This document shows, piece by piece, positions 34,929-47,502 of a stretch of DNA of 64,000 nucleotides (position 1 is its first letter; every line of letters starts with the position of its first letter). Position numbers and translations under genes: made by a program. This DNA is from Paramecium tetraurelia. Lineage: Eukaryota > Ciliophora > Oligohymenophorea > Peniculida > Parameciidae. Location of the stretch: assembly GCF_000165425.1 (NCBI RefSeq), contig NW_001799021.1, positions 14,419-78,418 of the forward strand, written 5' to 3'. The notes beneath the pieces were generated by a model, which saw only the letters and a program-made list of their open reading frames with translations, was not told where the DNA came from and made no database searches.

Positions 34929-36227
34929 ATGTTTGATCAAATTTTATTTTAGGAAACAAGGGCTCCTACTTACCAATATGAGATCAAGGAGTAGAGCAAG
35001 CTCGGGCAATTATTGTATCGCGAATTTAACCAAGGTTATAAATTGTACTTGGATGAGTTCTAAATAAATGATGTTACGAATACTTTTGAGGAATTCATTA
35101 AGGTGAATGTGGATAATCAAATATTGGGGGTCAAGGAAATAAAATAGCATTTTCAGACCTTAACCATATCGAAACAGAATGCAAATAAGAAGCAATAAAC
35201 ATTGGTTTTGAGATCCAATTATGGGTTGAAGATTGAGAGTCAGGATTAATATATAAGTGGGACAGTGTTTGACTTTTAGGAGTGGAGTTGCATAGTGGTG
35301 ATGATGATCACTCCTGAATTGAATTACGAGTATGTGACTCATTTTCATTCTACGGATAAGCAATACTATTCCTTCTAATTTGAAATAGGTTAGTCAAATA
35401 AGTATATCATTTTCAACCTAAACAAATGCCATATTTGTTTTTATAATGAAAATCTTATCAAATATGAAAAAGTGAAATGTTTATAATATTTAGAATATAT
35501 TATTTAATAAATACATTATACAAATTATTCTTCATTTCATAGAATTGAATTTTAGAATACGCTAAACAAGTAGTAATTTATGGACTAGTTTTTATTGAAA
35601 TCCGATGTGATCAAGTGGATTGCCCAGGATTTTGAGTACGAAGACAATCAGAACTATTAGTTATTCAAGCAGATAAGATACAAGGAGGATATAGCTTATA
35701 AGGTCCCTGAGATCTTCATAGCTTTAGGGAGGTTGTCAAAGTTGAAGTATCTTTACATACATAATTAATCAATTGTGGGGGAATGTTTGTTTGGCCAAAT
35801 AGAATTTGGTGATGAGATATTATTTATTGACATTTCGCCTAGTCAGCATTTCATCCATTTTTACGAATGTGAGGCAGAGCCAGTCTTCAAATTGCAATCC
35901 TCAATATGGAGATACAGGAAACCATTCAGCGATTATAAGATAGAATTATTGCAGAAGGATAAAAAGAAGCTTATAAATAAGATAAAGTTGAAAGGTAAGG
36001 CTGTTAAGGGAAGATACATCTATGCGAAGAAATATTCTCTGTATGTGATATTTCATGGGAAGATGAGAATTGTGCAGAGTGAAAACATAATGATAAATAG
36101 GGTGATAGGGGAATATTCGTAGAAGGATGAAATTGAATTCGAGAGTGAGGATGGACAATGTATAATTAATTTTATATCAATTTAATAAGATTAAGCATAT
36201 AAGTACAAATTTAAATTTTTTGAATGA
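34929..36227 (+). CDS. hypothetical 432-aa protein
   Basis: A single exon of 433 codons ending in TGA at 36225-36227, with balanced composition and alternating hydrophobic pattern, so real coding is very likely. Segments such as YNENLIKYEKVKCLQYLEYI and GEYSQKDEIEFESEDGQ alternate predicted strands and helices. No signal peptide, membrane helix, coiled coil or known motif was found. Confidence 0.65.
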
Positions 36228-36313
36228 TTTGGACTAATGCAAGGAAAAGTATATCTTAAATTGATTATTATACAGTTTTATTATAAAATTTTAATAATAT
36301 AATTTAAGACTGA

Positions 36314-37169
36314 ATGAGAAATAGGAATAAGGTATTGATTCATTGAGACTTTTTAAAGTTAAGAATAAAGGATATTTTGGGATAGAATGATATTCTTCTG
36401 GATGAAGCAAGCAATGAATAGTTTCGTATTCAGCAAAGGTTCTTGAGGAATCATCAAAACATGTTTGAATAATTGACATCTACCCTTACGACGAGGCCAT
36501 TAACCTTTGCGAAGTTTTCATTTCAGAAGGCCGAATTAGAATAAGACGAATAATTAAGACCCATTGTGGGTGGAATTTATTAGAATCAGAAACAAGGCTC
36601 AATGCTAACCAGCGAACTTTGGTCCAAAAAGCAATTTCGATAATATTTGAAGTAAACCAAGTATCCTTAATGCTTATATGCGCAGCACATACACAGCCAA
36701 GGGAGTTCTGAAAAGATTCGCTCATTGGGAGTGGGATTAGAATTCTAATAAGGATAGATTTAAGAACCTCACTGATAAGGTCAAATAAACGATTTACACC
36801 AATGAGAATGAATTGGTGACCAAGTTGCAGTTGGGCACTAGTGAAGGGGAGAAGAAATTGAGATAGAAAATACTGAGAGATTGGAGAGTCTAAAAGAGTT
36901 ATGATATCCAAAAGAAATTAGAGAAGTACAAAGATTCACAGCTTTTAAAATAAAGAGGAACCAAATATAACCAATCAAATTAATCATTTGAACAATAATC
37001 GTTAAGACAATTATCAAAAAATAATCAATTAATTCATATTATTACAGAACTTTCGGAATTGCAGGAAGATACAAAGAAAGATAAAAAGAAATTAGATATG
37101 GTGACATAATAAAAGAGAAATACTAATCGTTTATAAAAGATAAATTTTGATTAATTTTTGTAAGACTGA
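36314..37169 (+). CDS. hypothetical basic/helical protein
   Basis: Introns of 27 and 34 nt give 264 aa. The chain is charged and helical, e.g. RFAHWEWDQNSNKDRFKNLT, KKLRQKILRDWRVQKSYDIQ, with a Lys/Gln-rich C-terminal coil. The pattern is common among ciliary and cortical ciliate proteins but no family is recognised. The 34-nt intron is at the upper end for this genome. Confidence 0.55.
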
Positions 37170-37254
37170 TTCTATAAGAATTGCTTAGACTTTGAATTTA
37201 GTTCATTTTTTAAATAATATATAAATTCGACTAGAATGTTGCTCAATAATAATT

Positions 37255-38256
37255 AATGAACTAATCAAGTTGGTTTTCCCTTGAAGAAGTAGAGTTGCAA
37301 CATTAAATTACTGTACCCAATCCTCCAGTCATTAAGGAAAGGAAATTGCCAGAAAAATTAGACATGGAGACTCTCCTCTCTTAATACAAATCAATTGAAA
37401 TAAATCCTAATCTGATCAAATACATAGTAGTTGAGAGTGAGACCACTGAGAATTCTAAACAGATCAACTTTAAATCAAAAATTAAACTCAAATGTGAGGA
37501 AAGAGATTTGGATGGAAGTTTAGCCAATAAGGGTACTAACAACATTCAGGCCACTAAAATCTCCATGGCCTCTAGTATTCCATATATCTAAGGCTTGAGA
37601 TCTGCTTTTCTTTCAATGAAGGAGGGAGATGTTGCCTGGTTCAAATTATCCAATGAATAGATGTACACTGAGTAAGAAATTGCAAGTGGAATCTAAGTCC
37701 AGTCTTTATAAAAATATTTCAAAATTGATATTATAGAAGTAACTCAACCTGAACTACCCCTAGATTTAACTAGTTTAGACAAGTAAGATTCCCCTATATA
37801 TTTGTAGTCGTCTAAAGCAATTGGATAGCTTTAAAATTGAAGGAAACCAATTTTATGAAAAGCAATAATATCAAAGTGCACTATTGAGATACCAAAGAGG
37901 ATTAAACTTTTTAGAAAAATGGCCGAAAAAGTTTGAAGACAACCCTGTTGCCATTGAGGCCAAAAGGAACTCCTTATTGGTGTTATCAAGTAATAAGGCG
38001 CAATGTTTGATTAAGTTGCAAGATTTAAAACAAGCCATCTCAGTACTTGAGCCCTTGATTGGTCAAATGAGAAACAAAGTATTTATTTGAGTTAGATTTA
38101 GCCATTTGAAGTCAAGAATTACTATCGGTTAATTACTTGTTTGCAGAAGGTGGATGAATAGGTGAAGGCAGACTTCTACTTTAGACAGGTTTCTCATATG
38201 TGTTAGTTATCACAAGATGAAAAAATGCTATTCAAATCTATAAAAATTAAGAAGTG
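37255..38256 (+). CDS. FKBP-like/TPR immunophilin-type protein
   Basis: Introns of 25 and 23 nt give 317 aa. The first 170 residues resemble a degenerate FKBP prolyl-isomerase fold (IPYIQGLRSAFLSMKEGDVA, then WFKLSNEQMY and IDIIEVTQPELPLDL), followed by three TPR motifs (SFKIEGNQFYEKQQYQSALL, LLVLSSNKAQCLIKLQDLKQ). FKBP-TPR proteins are Hsp90 co-chaperones. Drug-pocket aromatic residues are not clearly kept, so isomerase activity is doubtful. A 7-codon upstream ORF beginning at an ATG just 5' of the chosen start is present. Confidence 0.65.
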
Positions 38257-38305
38257 AAATAAGAGTGTGACAATATATTTAAATAAATTTTATTGCTATA
38301 TAAAA

Positions 38306-38857
38306 TCAATAAAACCCAGGCTATTCCCCTATTAATATGCCATTTTCAAATATTCCCCTTATTTCTTCTTGATCTGTTTTCCTCCAATCCAGGAGATTAT
38401 ATAACTTATTATCCTGTTTACAGATGCCATCTCCATGGAATTAATTATCTCTGAAGAACCCTGAATAAATTATGTCGTTCTGATATTTTAGTACTCCATA
38501 TCCTTCGAGAATAATGTCATCTTTAGATTCCCTGTATTCTCCTTAATAAGAATATCCATCTTCATAAGTTATTACTCTGTGAAATGATTTAGTCCCTCCA
38601 TTTAGAGTTTCTTGTATTGACTTTAGAATCGAAAACTGCTCAGATTTTATTCTGCGTTTCTGAGATTCATTTACATACTAATTCTTTGTTTCGATTTTCT
38701 GCCTAGTTTTAAAAGCACTAAAAGTGGGAATGCCTTAATAGTGTATTTTAGTGGGTATTGTTTTATCGTTCTTAAACTTTTCAAACAATTCCCTCTCCTT
38801 TAGATTTGAATTCTATAGATTTTTTCTTGGTTGTATTGGATTATAGGCATTTTTCAT
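38306..38857 (-). CDS. MORN-repeat protein
   Basis: A single exon, 183 aa. The basic N-terminal 100 residues lack domains. Residues 105-175 carry two to three MORN motifs (YSYQGEYRES, LEGYGVLKYQNDIIYSGFF, FHGDGICKQDN, IRGIFENGILIGEQPG). MORN proteins tether membranes to cytoskeleton and are frequent in ciliates. It converges with the FKBP/TPR-like gene, 49 bp apart. Confidence 0.75.
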
Positions 38858-39086
38858 GATAATTAGAAAAGGGATCAGAAATATTTAGCAATAAAATAAA
38901 ATGGGATGTTTTAATTTTTATTATTATATATTTCATTGAGTTAGGTGGACATAAGGAATTGAGTGGGGAGGATCGAAAAGAGTGAATCATATTGGATTAA
39001 TTGGAATAATAAAAACATATTAATCAAATTCTACTAGTTTGAATTGAAGTATAATTTGAAATTAAATCATAGCGTATTCCGTTATT

Positions 39087-40362
39087 ATGCAAGAGCCAAT
39101 GCTTAAATGTTTGCATGAGAATCATTACTTCAAATAAATAATTGGTGTTTGTGTTAATTCAAATTGCCAAAAAATCAGACCATATTGTCAGTAATGTCTA
39201 AAATGCTATCTGCATTCAGAACATCTCCATGATCTTCAAGATTTTACAGACTTTTACGATTATGTGCAAGAAGGCTTGAATACCTACAATAAAATGCAAA
39301 ACCTAGCAGAGGAATTACAATCCATAGCCAAACTGATTACCATCATTATAAATTAATTAACTTTCAACCCAAAGATCAATCTTAAAGATATGTCCATAAT
39401 CGCAATTAACAATCTGATAAATAAAATCATAAAGGTGAAGGAAGTGGAGAAAACCCTCAAAAACAATTTAGAATTGGCAGTGATACCACTGCAAAAAATC
39501 AAATAGGACTTTAAGGAATTATTACAGAAAAATAGTATGATATTTATGAGTATTTCGCAGGTGAGCAATAATTGATCAGAGAGGAGGAGCCTCTGAAGAA
39601 GACTGCAGTGAAGTCTAAGAAGCAGAAGAAGGCAGGGAAGGAATCCTCAAAAGGGTTATAAGGTAAGAGATGAGATGATTAAATTTAGTGGTTTAAAATT
39701 AAAAATAGACAAAATTGGAGGAATTTAAACATCAAGTTGTTTGTATTAAACCTAGTAAATTGAAGGATGAAAAGAAGTAATAATAACAATAATAGATTAT
39801 CCACAATCAAGGGAAATATCAATTCTCAAATATTTACAAAAATAGAGCTATTAATGTCATTTAGCCAGAGAATTCAGCTGAGGGTTTTGGATTTTGTGTA
39901 TGTGATTAGGCAATTTCTAAAAGTGGAACCACTATCATCGCATTTCGAATAGTAAAGTGCGATTGGAGAATTCACATCGGAGTGTGTTATAGGGACATGC
40001 TGATCGAATCAAAATATGATCCCAATTTGGCAAATGTTGGTCATGGGTATGTTGTAACAATCAATATGCTAAAGCACTTATCTGATCAATAATTAGGGAG
40101 ATGTCTTCTCAACGATCGAGACTGAAATGAATGACAAATCGCTATCATTTAAGTTTTACAATAAAAACATCATTACAATAGAGATTGATTTTGTATAGTC
40201 GCAAATAACTTGGATCAAAAAACAACCCAAGGAAACCTTTGTATGAATATTTGTTATAACAATAAGACTCTTAAATTTGACACTCAGAAGGAACTCTACC
40301 CGTGTGTCAAACTCTGGGGCTCTTCCAAAGTAGAATTACTCAATCCAATAATTCTGCAATGA
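39087..40362 (+). CDS. B-box zinc finger - coiled coil - SPRY-like (TRIM-like) protein
   Basis: Four introns (26, 26, 28 and 26 nt) give 389 aa. Residues 6-55 have C..H...C....C...C..C....H..H spacing (CLHENH, CVNSNC, YCQQCLKC, HSEHLH), a B-box-type zinc finger. A helical coil covers about 60-160. From about 205 to the end there is a SPRY/B30.2-like beta sandwich (NSAEGFGFCVCDQAI, DWRIHIGVCYRDML, KELYPCVKLWGSSKVELL). No RING is present, so ubiquitin-ligase activity is not implied. Such proteins are common in ciliates; targets unknown. Confidence 0.75.
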
Positions 40363-40421
40363 ATAATATTAAATTTACTAACTGGAATAATCATTACCAG
40401 CTAAACTGTACATTCATTAAT

Positions 40422-41648
40422 TCAGATCATAGAATAAAATTCATTCATTGATCCCTCCAACTCTCTTTCCCACAAAGAGTTATTGTCATCTTATAAAAAC
40501 TTACCATGTCTCGAATGGTATAAAGCGAGTCCTAAACACTCTGCCAATTTTGGAATGGCATCTTATTTAACTCCTTTATAAGTCAATGGAATCAAACTAA
40601 AATAATATTCAAAAAATCTCACTTGAAATCCAATCTAGACTCCCTAAAGTGTGCATAAATCTGAGATAATTCTAATTTTTTCGAATCTTCCTAACTCGCT
40701 TCTATACTAACACAAGTTCCTGAAGTCTCGATCAATGGGAATTCTAATTACATTCCCTTAAGATACCTTTCAATTTCAATTGCCTTTTCAATGCAGCACA
40801 ATTGCCTTTCACCTATTTAAACAACGCTTGGTATTCAGCGTGTTAAATTTCTCCCAAACTCACAGCAATACCTGTAATAGTGTGGAAATGAGGGCCAGAT
40901 TAATAACCAGGATAACATGCCTCATCAACCTCCTCAGAATACGCCTTGTCTGAAAATAGTAGGCAGCCTTTGGGACCCAACAAACTGAAATTCATCAATA
41001 GAATTACCTTTGAGTGTTTACTACGACAAATTGATACTGCTGTAACAATTTTGACTCCTCCTCCAGGAGATTAGTAACATAAAACGGAGCCTTTTCTGTC
41101 ACATCCAAAAGAATAGGCGTACTTTATTTGTACTTCGACCTAAGGGTATCTAATTGCTCCAATTTAGAGTCAATAATCAAATCAATTTCACCATCATAAT
41201 TGTCATTCTTAATCACATTATAATACTTCTCAAGTGCCTTCGTGTCTGTATTCCCTCTAGTCAATATAGTGCCTCCAGGTTTAACTAAGGCTTTGCTCAC
41301 AATAAACTTAGCAGTCGTAACACTTTGCAATTGGACATTCACATTAAAGTTGTGTAGATTAAATAGTTTTTGAGCTCTTTCCCAACAAGTTTATTCTATT
41401 TTATCGTAAATCTCAGTTCCAGGTTTGTTTTTCTTTCCAGGATATCCAGATGCATATTTGGTTGACATCATAGATCCTAGGGATTATTGGACAGCCAAAG
41501 AAGTGGGAGTTTCTGTAAAATCAATGCATTTGTGATTGGATGCCTCTGAAATCAAATGAAAGATTTCTGGATCCTGTTGAGCCAATGGGAGATGATGATT
41601 TTTAGCAAAGCAATTGGAGATAAAATATCTTATAATTTTAGAATTCAT
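40422..41648 (-). CDS. serine-hydroxymethyltransferase-like pseudoenzyme
   Basis: Three introns (23, 23 and 26 nt) give 384 aa. The SHMT fold is clear: QQDPEIFHLISEASNH, SLGSMMSTKYASGYPGKK, ALVKPGG, SGPHFHTITGIAVSLGEI, then a divergent C-terminus. The active site is not kept. The TTTTHK-T-L-R-G-P-R block, whose Lys binds PLP, reads VVVNTQSLLGPKG, with Gln in place of Lys. LIASEN reads FTETPT, the YYGG loop reads NKPG, and D-x-A-H reads DVTE. The enzyme therefore cannot form the usual PLP Schiff base. The N-terminus (MNSKIIRYFISNCFAKN) could be a mitochondrial presequence. It lies 44 bp downstream of the PP2C stop on the same strand. The role may be regulatory or structural. Confidence 0.82.
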
Positions 41649-41692
41649 ATAAATAAAATTCAATGCAAAAATCAATTAATGATAATATATAA

Positions 41693-43253
41693 TCAGCTTA
41701 TGAATATAACTATTAAGGTAATATCATCAACTACTGAATCATCTTCCTATGTTAATCATATAATTGTTTACTAAAGTCCACATCTTATACGATATCTGCA
41801 TTAATTCATCGCAAGCACCCTCCAAATCCCCTTAAATGTAATGTTTGCCTACAATATCAACAACACTTTGATTATCAATGAATTCCCAGACTCCATCACT
41901 CCCTAAAATAATGAACTTATCTTGAGGAGTCAATTGGTATTCAAAAATCTCTACAAATATAGAAAATACATTTAATTACCAGGAACACTAGACACACCTA
42001 CTGATTGTGCAATCTAATCTCCAAGACTTCGACTCATAGCCAATCCTGGGTAATTTCCATCTCTAACCCAAACTCGAGCTGGTCCAATCGAATTACCTAA
42101 TGGATTAATAAATGATACCTTGATCATCATAGTAGGTGTCTACTCTCCCGCCATGCATGTGGATCCTATTCATTTCTTTTTCAAGACAGGGTTTGTGATC
42201 GATTGATAGAGGGAATGGTTTGAATTTTTGATTGTTTCCCAATTTGCCAATGATTGCTCTACTGTCTCCGACATTGGAGCAGATTAGATGTCCTCCATCT
42301 TGGATGATGATGGAATTCATGGTGGTGCCACTGAATTGAGTGTCAAATGGTTGTTAATTGATTAGGTTGGCTAGGAGGGAGATAGATTTGACGATGGCTT
42401 GTCTGGGATGTTATTTTAATAGATGATCTCTTTTGAGTATTTTAGTGAAATGATCTCTAACATATTATGAAACAAAATGCCCATTTTAGCCATGACCATC
42501 ACACACAGAGAATAGATGCATGTCAGAGACGATGTTGGTTTCGCAAATGAAAGTGTCCTAATTAGTTTTATTGGGATTGGATGCCAATTGACCTTGTCTT
42601 GTTCTGGTGCTGAAGGAGAGTTTGAATTGTAGGAAATCACGATTGTAATGCAAAGATTGAGCAGATCTATATTTGAGATCGCTCTTTGGTTCTGATCGCA
42701 TGTTGTGAGTACTTGAACTCTAGGCTCTGCGCACTTATTGGTCGATGATGGAATTGTTGAGCTGTAAAAATATGAATATAGATTCTGTTACAAAATTATG
42801 CCATAAATTTCTTTTATCCACATTGGTCTTCTACTTTTGATTGGCATATTGTTTGATCAGATTCTAAGTGGATTCCACTGCTGTCTATCTCTTCGGTTAC
42901 AGTGATTCATAGGGTCTGGATATTTCTGCTGTTTAAGGAACTCAAAATACTTTTTTAAGAGTTCTTGGCATCAATGGTAGCAGATCTGGGCTATCTCAAC
43001 TAAGAGAAATTGGTCTTGAGCTATTTGGCACTGGATTTCTGTGTCTGTTCAATGCGTAGATTCTTGATAAAGTAATTGTTGGTGATTTGGGAAAGGTTTT
43101 CCTTCCTCATGAAAATGCTAACAATGAGTACAATTTAGCAATGGTTTTAACATCACTATTCAAGTATGCTGCATATGACGTCTGTGATTTGCTACCTATC
43201 GCCTGTTTTGGTTTCTTTACATTTGCTTTGTAAATATCAACTGTTCTTTTCAT
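41693..43253 (-). CDS. PP2C-type (PPM) Ser/Thr protein phosphatase
   Basis: Six introns (26, 22, 30, 22, 29 and 25 nt) give 468 aa. A basic, Ser-rich N-terminal extension of about 190 residues precedes the catalytic domain. PPM motifs are complete: LFSVCDGHGQNGHFVS (metal-binding Asp), SGTTMNSIIIQDGGHLICSN with VGDSRAI, DHKPCLEKEMNRI, GGRV, PGLAMSRSLGD, FIILGSDGVWEFI, and a terminal DDITLIVIFI. It should be active with Mn/Mg. The first intron ends in GAG. The PDE gene lies divergently, only 10 bp away. Confidence 0.93.
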
Positions 43254-43263
43254 TAATTAATAA
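43254..43263. promoter_or_regulatory. 10-bp divergent intergenic segment
   Basis: Ten bases separate the start codons of the PP2C gene (43253, minus) and the phosphodiesterase gene (43264, plus). Promoter elements must overlap the first codons of one or both genes, unless a downstream ATG is used. Confidence 0.4.
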
Positions 43264-46200
43264 ATGAAATAAGAGGATTCTCAGTCACCCAGTCTTTGTG
43301 GGTACATCAACTTCTTTCAAGTCTTGGGAGATATGGAATCAGAGGGCCTAATCACGCAATAGGAGAAAAGGATCATCAAGCAGAAGATAACCGTCAAAGA
43401 ACCCTCTCTCATGCTGCTATTGTCTCAATAGTAGGAGGAAACACAAATCAAATCCGAATTGCTCTCGTACTTGTCTTCTTTTCAGCTCACTCGTTCTAAG
43501 TCGCACACTCAGGAATTTGGTTCATCCAAAAAACAGGGACAACAATTACAAGTAAGACAGATACATATTTCACATAGACTCAAACCATCCAACTTATGGA
43601 TCAACTGATCATCCAACTAAAATGCATGCAGCAATATGCCAATCAACAGGTAATTGTGTTTCGGCTATTAGTCCATTAGGCCACCCAAGAATTCAACTCA
43701 AAAATTGAACAACTCAGAAATGTACTCAACTCATTGGATCAAGACGAAGACGTCGATTGCACCTTCATTGAACTACTCCAATCGAATTATTCACTGATAA
43801 AGGTAATATTGCCGTTACACTTAGCAAAGGTATTCTCGTTACATGAATTCACTTCTTGAATTGATGGATGAGAAAGTCGAACCCAAAGATATCCAAGCAT
43901 TCCTCAACACCTTCCTCAATCAACTCATCGGGTGCGAATCCTACAGCTTCATCCTCCTCAAAGATCAGAAGGTTCAGATTCATTACGAGGAGAAGTTTGA
44001 AGAGTTCCCCATCACCAAAGATGTCATAGACGAACTTGTTAATTTGCAACAAATAACTGAAGTCCACTCCCTCAACACACTCAAACACTACTACCAAACT
44101 CCCCATCATTACATACTCAAACTCACCGATTACCAGTATTTTGTTATGCAATTGGATCCAAACTTCAAGTCCTTTGTTACTTTATCCAACAAGTACAATT
44201 ACACTGACTCCTTAATCGAATTGGCTCAATTTGTAATATACACCTCTCAACAGATCAAAGTCCAATACTTCAGCATATTGTCCATTGGAGACACAATACT
44301 GGAGTTTGGTCTGGAGATTGTGAGATGCTCCAAGTATTTACTCATCGAAAACATACTCCAAACCATCAATAAACAATACTAGATCCACGAAATTGCTGAG
44401 AATCAACCCAACGTGGTCACCCTCAAATTTAAGGACTCCTCCTCCTCATTCCTCTTTGCCTCCAATCTAGATCTCAAGAAGCAGCAAGACTTGCTAGTTT
44501 ACAACACTGTCAATCAAGTTTATCAACGATACCAATAGTTCATTAAATAGTGTTACGAAAGAATGCAATTCTACAAGTACTTCTTGAGATCCAAAAACCT
44601 ATTCATGATTGATTTCGACAAGCAGGGTCGTCTGCGTTTTTTGAGCAGAGCTTTGTCACAAAAGATCAAAACTCAATTTCACATTGAGAAGATCCAAATC
44701 GATTCGACTTACAAATAGATATTCACATCCAATCAGCAGATGCTTCAAAGCATTGAAAACTACATCAGCAATGCAAAGTGGAAACTAACTTAGTAAGAGG
44801 AGGACTAGAATAAGCAATACGAAATATTCATAAGAAAGGAGGAGAAGCAATTTAAGGGATTCTCCTTAATCCTGTTAGAGAACGAATGGGTTCGGAAGAA
44901 GACCCTGCCTCCTACGAATGGAAAGACTGTTAGGAAACAATTGCTATAGACAGAGACCATGGATTACATCAAAAAACTGGAAGAATTTAACCCTGACATC
45001 AGAAATTCTGTAGTTGCTATGTACATGCCTTAGACGTAGGAGTTCAATCAAACAGCGTTGCAATCTCAGAAGACCCCCACTTTGGTTTTCCGAAAGATTG
45101 ATAAGGGATAGGTTGTGGGAAAGAATAGTTTCTTTTTTAAGCAACGAGAGGAGGAGAGGAGATTTATGAAAACAAATCCAAATAAACTTAATGAGTGTCA
45201 TTTGATTCTCAAGGAGGAGGACAATCAATTAGACTCTCTGGAGTTCAACATTCATTTAGTAATACATAACAATAATTTAGCTTAAATCTGCAATCGAGAA
45301 ATAAAGAATAGTGTGGGCAATGCTGGAAAGAAACAATTTTAATTAGATCTTTGCATTGCCTCAAGAAAAGATGATAAACTTTTTGATTGAAATGGAAAAT
45401 CAATACAATATGAATAACAACCCTTATCACAACTTTGATCATGGAGTTGCAGTCATGCAAGCAGTAAATTGCTTCATCAAATAATTGTCAAAACAATTAG
45501 ATCAATAATTTTTCAATAATATGACTAAGTTTTGCCTATTGTTGTCAGCCTTGTGTCATGATGTTGCTCACACGGGTAAGACCAATGCATACGAAGCCAA
45601 TTCGTTGAGTCAGTTGGCAATTCGCTACCATGACAAAGTGGTATATTGTATTTTGTTACCTATTTTATTAGATCCTGGAACAACATCATGCCGCAACAAC
45701 CATCAAAATCTTGAGAGATAGTTAGACGAATATTCTCTGCAACTTTTCTGATTAGGATTTCAGAACCTTTAGGAAGTAACTCATTTCCAACATCTTGTCC
45801 ACTGATATGCAAGAGCACTTCAAGATGCTGAAGGAATTCGAATCCAGAGTAGAATAATATGGCAATGATCCTGAGGATTTGTCTTTGTTATGTGGGATGG
45901 TCACCCATGCGGCTGATTTTAATGGCACTGCGAGGAAATGGCCGTAGAGTAGATTGTGGAGTGAGAAGATCAATTAAGAATATCGGGCTTAGTATGCTGA
46001 GGAAGGGAAGTAAGGATATCCTTAGTAGCCGTTCATGAAGGATTTGGATAAGGTAAATTAGAGTATTTAATATCGAAGTTGCATGTGATGTCTAAAAATG
46101 AAATTGGATTCATCAAAGTGATAGTGAGGCCATTGTATCATCAGTTGAACTTGTTTGGCAAAGGGGCATTTTAGGATTGTGTGGATAATTTGGACGAAAC

Positions 46201-46270
46201 CATTTTTGAATGGGAGAAGGTATACTAGTAAGAGTTGAAGGCATTACAACAATAGCAATAGGGTAATTGA
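43264..46270 (+). CDS. class I cyclic-nucleotide phosphodiesterase
   Basis: Introns of 26, 22, 22, 31 and 26 nt, plus an optional 30-nt in-frame intron (43650-43679), give about 950-960 aa. The catalytic domain is C-terminal, from about residue 650: YHNFDHGVAVMQ, LLSALCHDVAHTGKTNAYEA (HD metal site), EQHHAATTIKIL, and GMVTHAADFNGTARKWPQ (last metal Asp). The usual invariant Gln of the nucleotide pocket and surrounding residues differ from mammalian PDEs, so cAMP versus cGMP preference cannot be read. The first 600 residues are mostly helical with a possible GAF-like segment near 190-330 (YSFILLKDQKVQIHYEEKFE). Ciliary cAMP/cGMP signalling is a plausible role. Confidence 0.9.
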
Positions 46271-46321
46271 TGACTTATGATGATATTTTTGTTACGCAAA
46301 AATAATTTATATTAAAATTAA

Positions 46322-47446
46322 ATGAATTTAGGCAAACCAGATCTCAAGTGGTACATTCAATAGAAGGCAGCTCAGAATGTGAAGGAGAGACTCTATGGCT
46401 ATCCCACTCATTTGAATTAATTGCCTGTGCAAACTCAGATCAAGTTTAGCATTCCCACCGAATTCGTAGGATGCATCAATGATCAAGATCAGAAGGATGT
46501 CATCAAGATACTCAAATTCACCCATCTCAAAGTATTCATTCTATTTCACTCTTTTTAGTGGTTAGCCAAAAACAATAGCTTCGCTTTGGGGTATAACAAG
46601 ATCAATAATCAGAAGCGATAAGGACACTTGTCAATCTTTGATTTGAATGACTGGAAATTGTTTTACAAGAAATTTGCAAACGACGAAGCAATGGTGGGGA
46701 TCCTGAATCAAGAATATCTAAACAAGGTATTTGGAATTGGGAGTAATGGAGGGATCTACACGATTGAAAAAGGATAGGGAGGACTTGAGTAGAGACCAGT
46801 ATTGGAGACCAAAATCTTGCAAATTACGGAGGGATCCTTCTCTCCGAATCATCATAAAATTGCCTTTTCGAGTTAGGATAAGTTGATCTATCTGTATGAT
46901 GTCTAATCGGAATCGAAAGAGACTCTCATGGGACATGGTAAGGAGGTGTACACGGTGCAATGGAATCCAGAAAACAGTTTGATAATCAGTGGAGCAGATG
47001 ATGAGACTATTCGTCTTTGGGATGCTTCGAGTAGAGATGAGATTCTGAATTTAAAAAGACACAATTTAGGAGTGAAAAAGGTTAGGTGGAATAGAAATGG
47101 GACATACTTTGCGACGACAGGAAAGGATAAGCAAACCTTGTTGTTTGATCTTAGGAAAATGGATATGGAAATATTTAAATTGCATCAGACTCAGGTTGAC
47201 ACCATCTTTTGGCATCCAAAATATTAAAATATATTTCTCACAGGCGATGCCAATGGTTCTATTTCATGTTATAACATCAACGCTCCAAATGAACCCATGT
47301 ATGTGCAGCATGTACCTGAAACCATTGTGACTGATCTGGCTTTGGACTCAAGTGGGTCTATGATGAGTGTGATTAGAGCCAAATAAGTACAGCCAGATTA
47401 AAAAATCAGTATGGCTGATTAAATATCTATTTATAAGACTGCATGA
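46322..47446 (+). CDS. WD40-repeat protein, Pfs2/WDR33-like
   Basis: Either a 374-aa single exon or 365 aa after removal of a likely 27-nt intron (46532-46558, GTATT...TTTAG, multiple of three). At least five WD repeats are visible from about residue 190: GHGKEVYTVQWNPENSLIIS, GADDETIRLWD, HNLGVKKVRWNRNGTYFATT, GKDKQTLLFDLRKM, QVDTIFWHPKYQNIFLTG. The run FDLRKM...WHP...GD.NGSISCYN recalls Pfs2/WDR33 of the pre-mRNA cleavage and polyadenylation factor. Assignment is tentative. Confidence 0.65.
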
Positions 47447-47502
47447 TTTATTTATATATCTTAATATACATTATATACTATAAACAATATTTAAATAATT
47501 AT

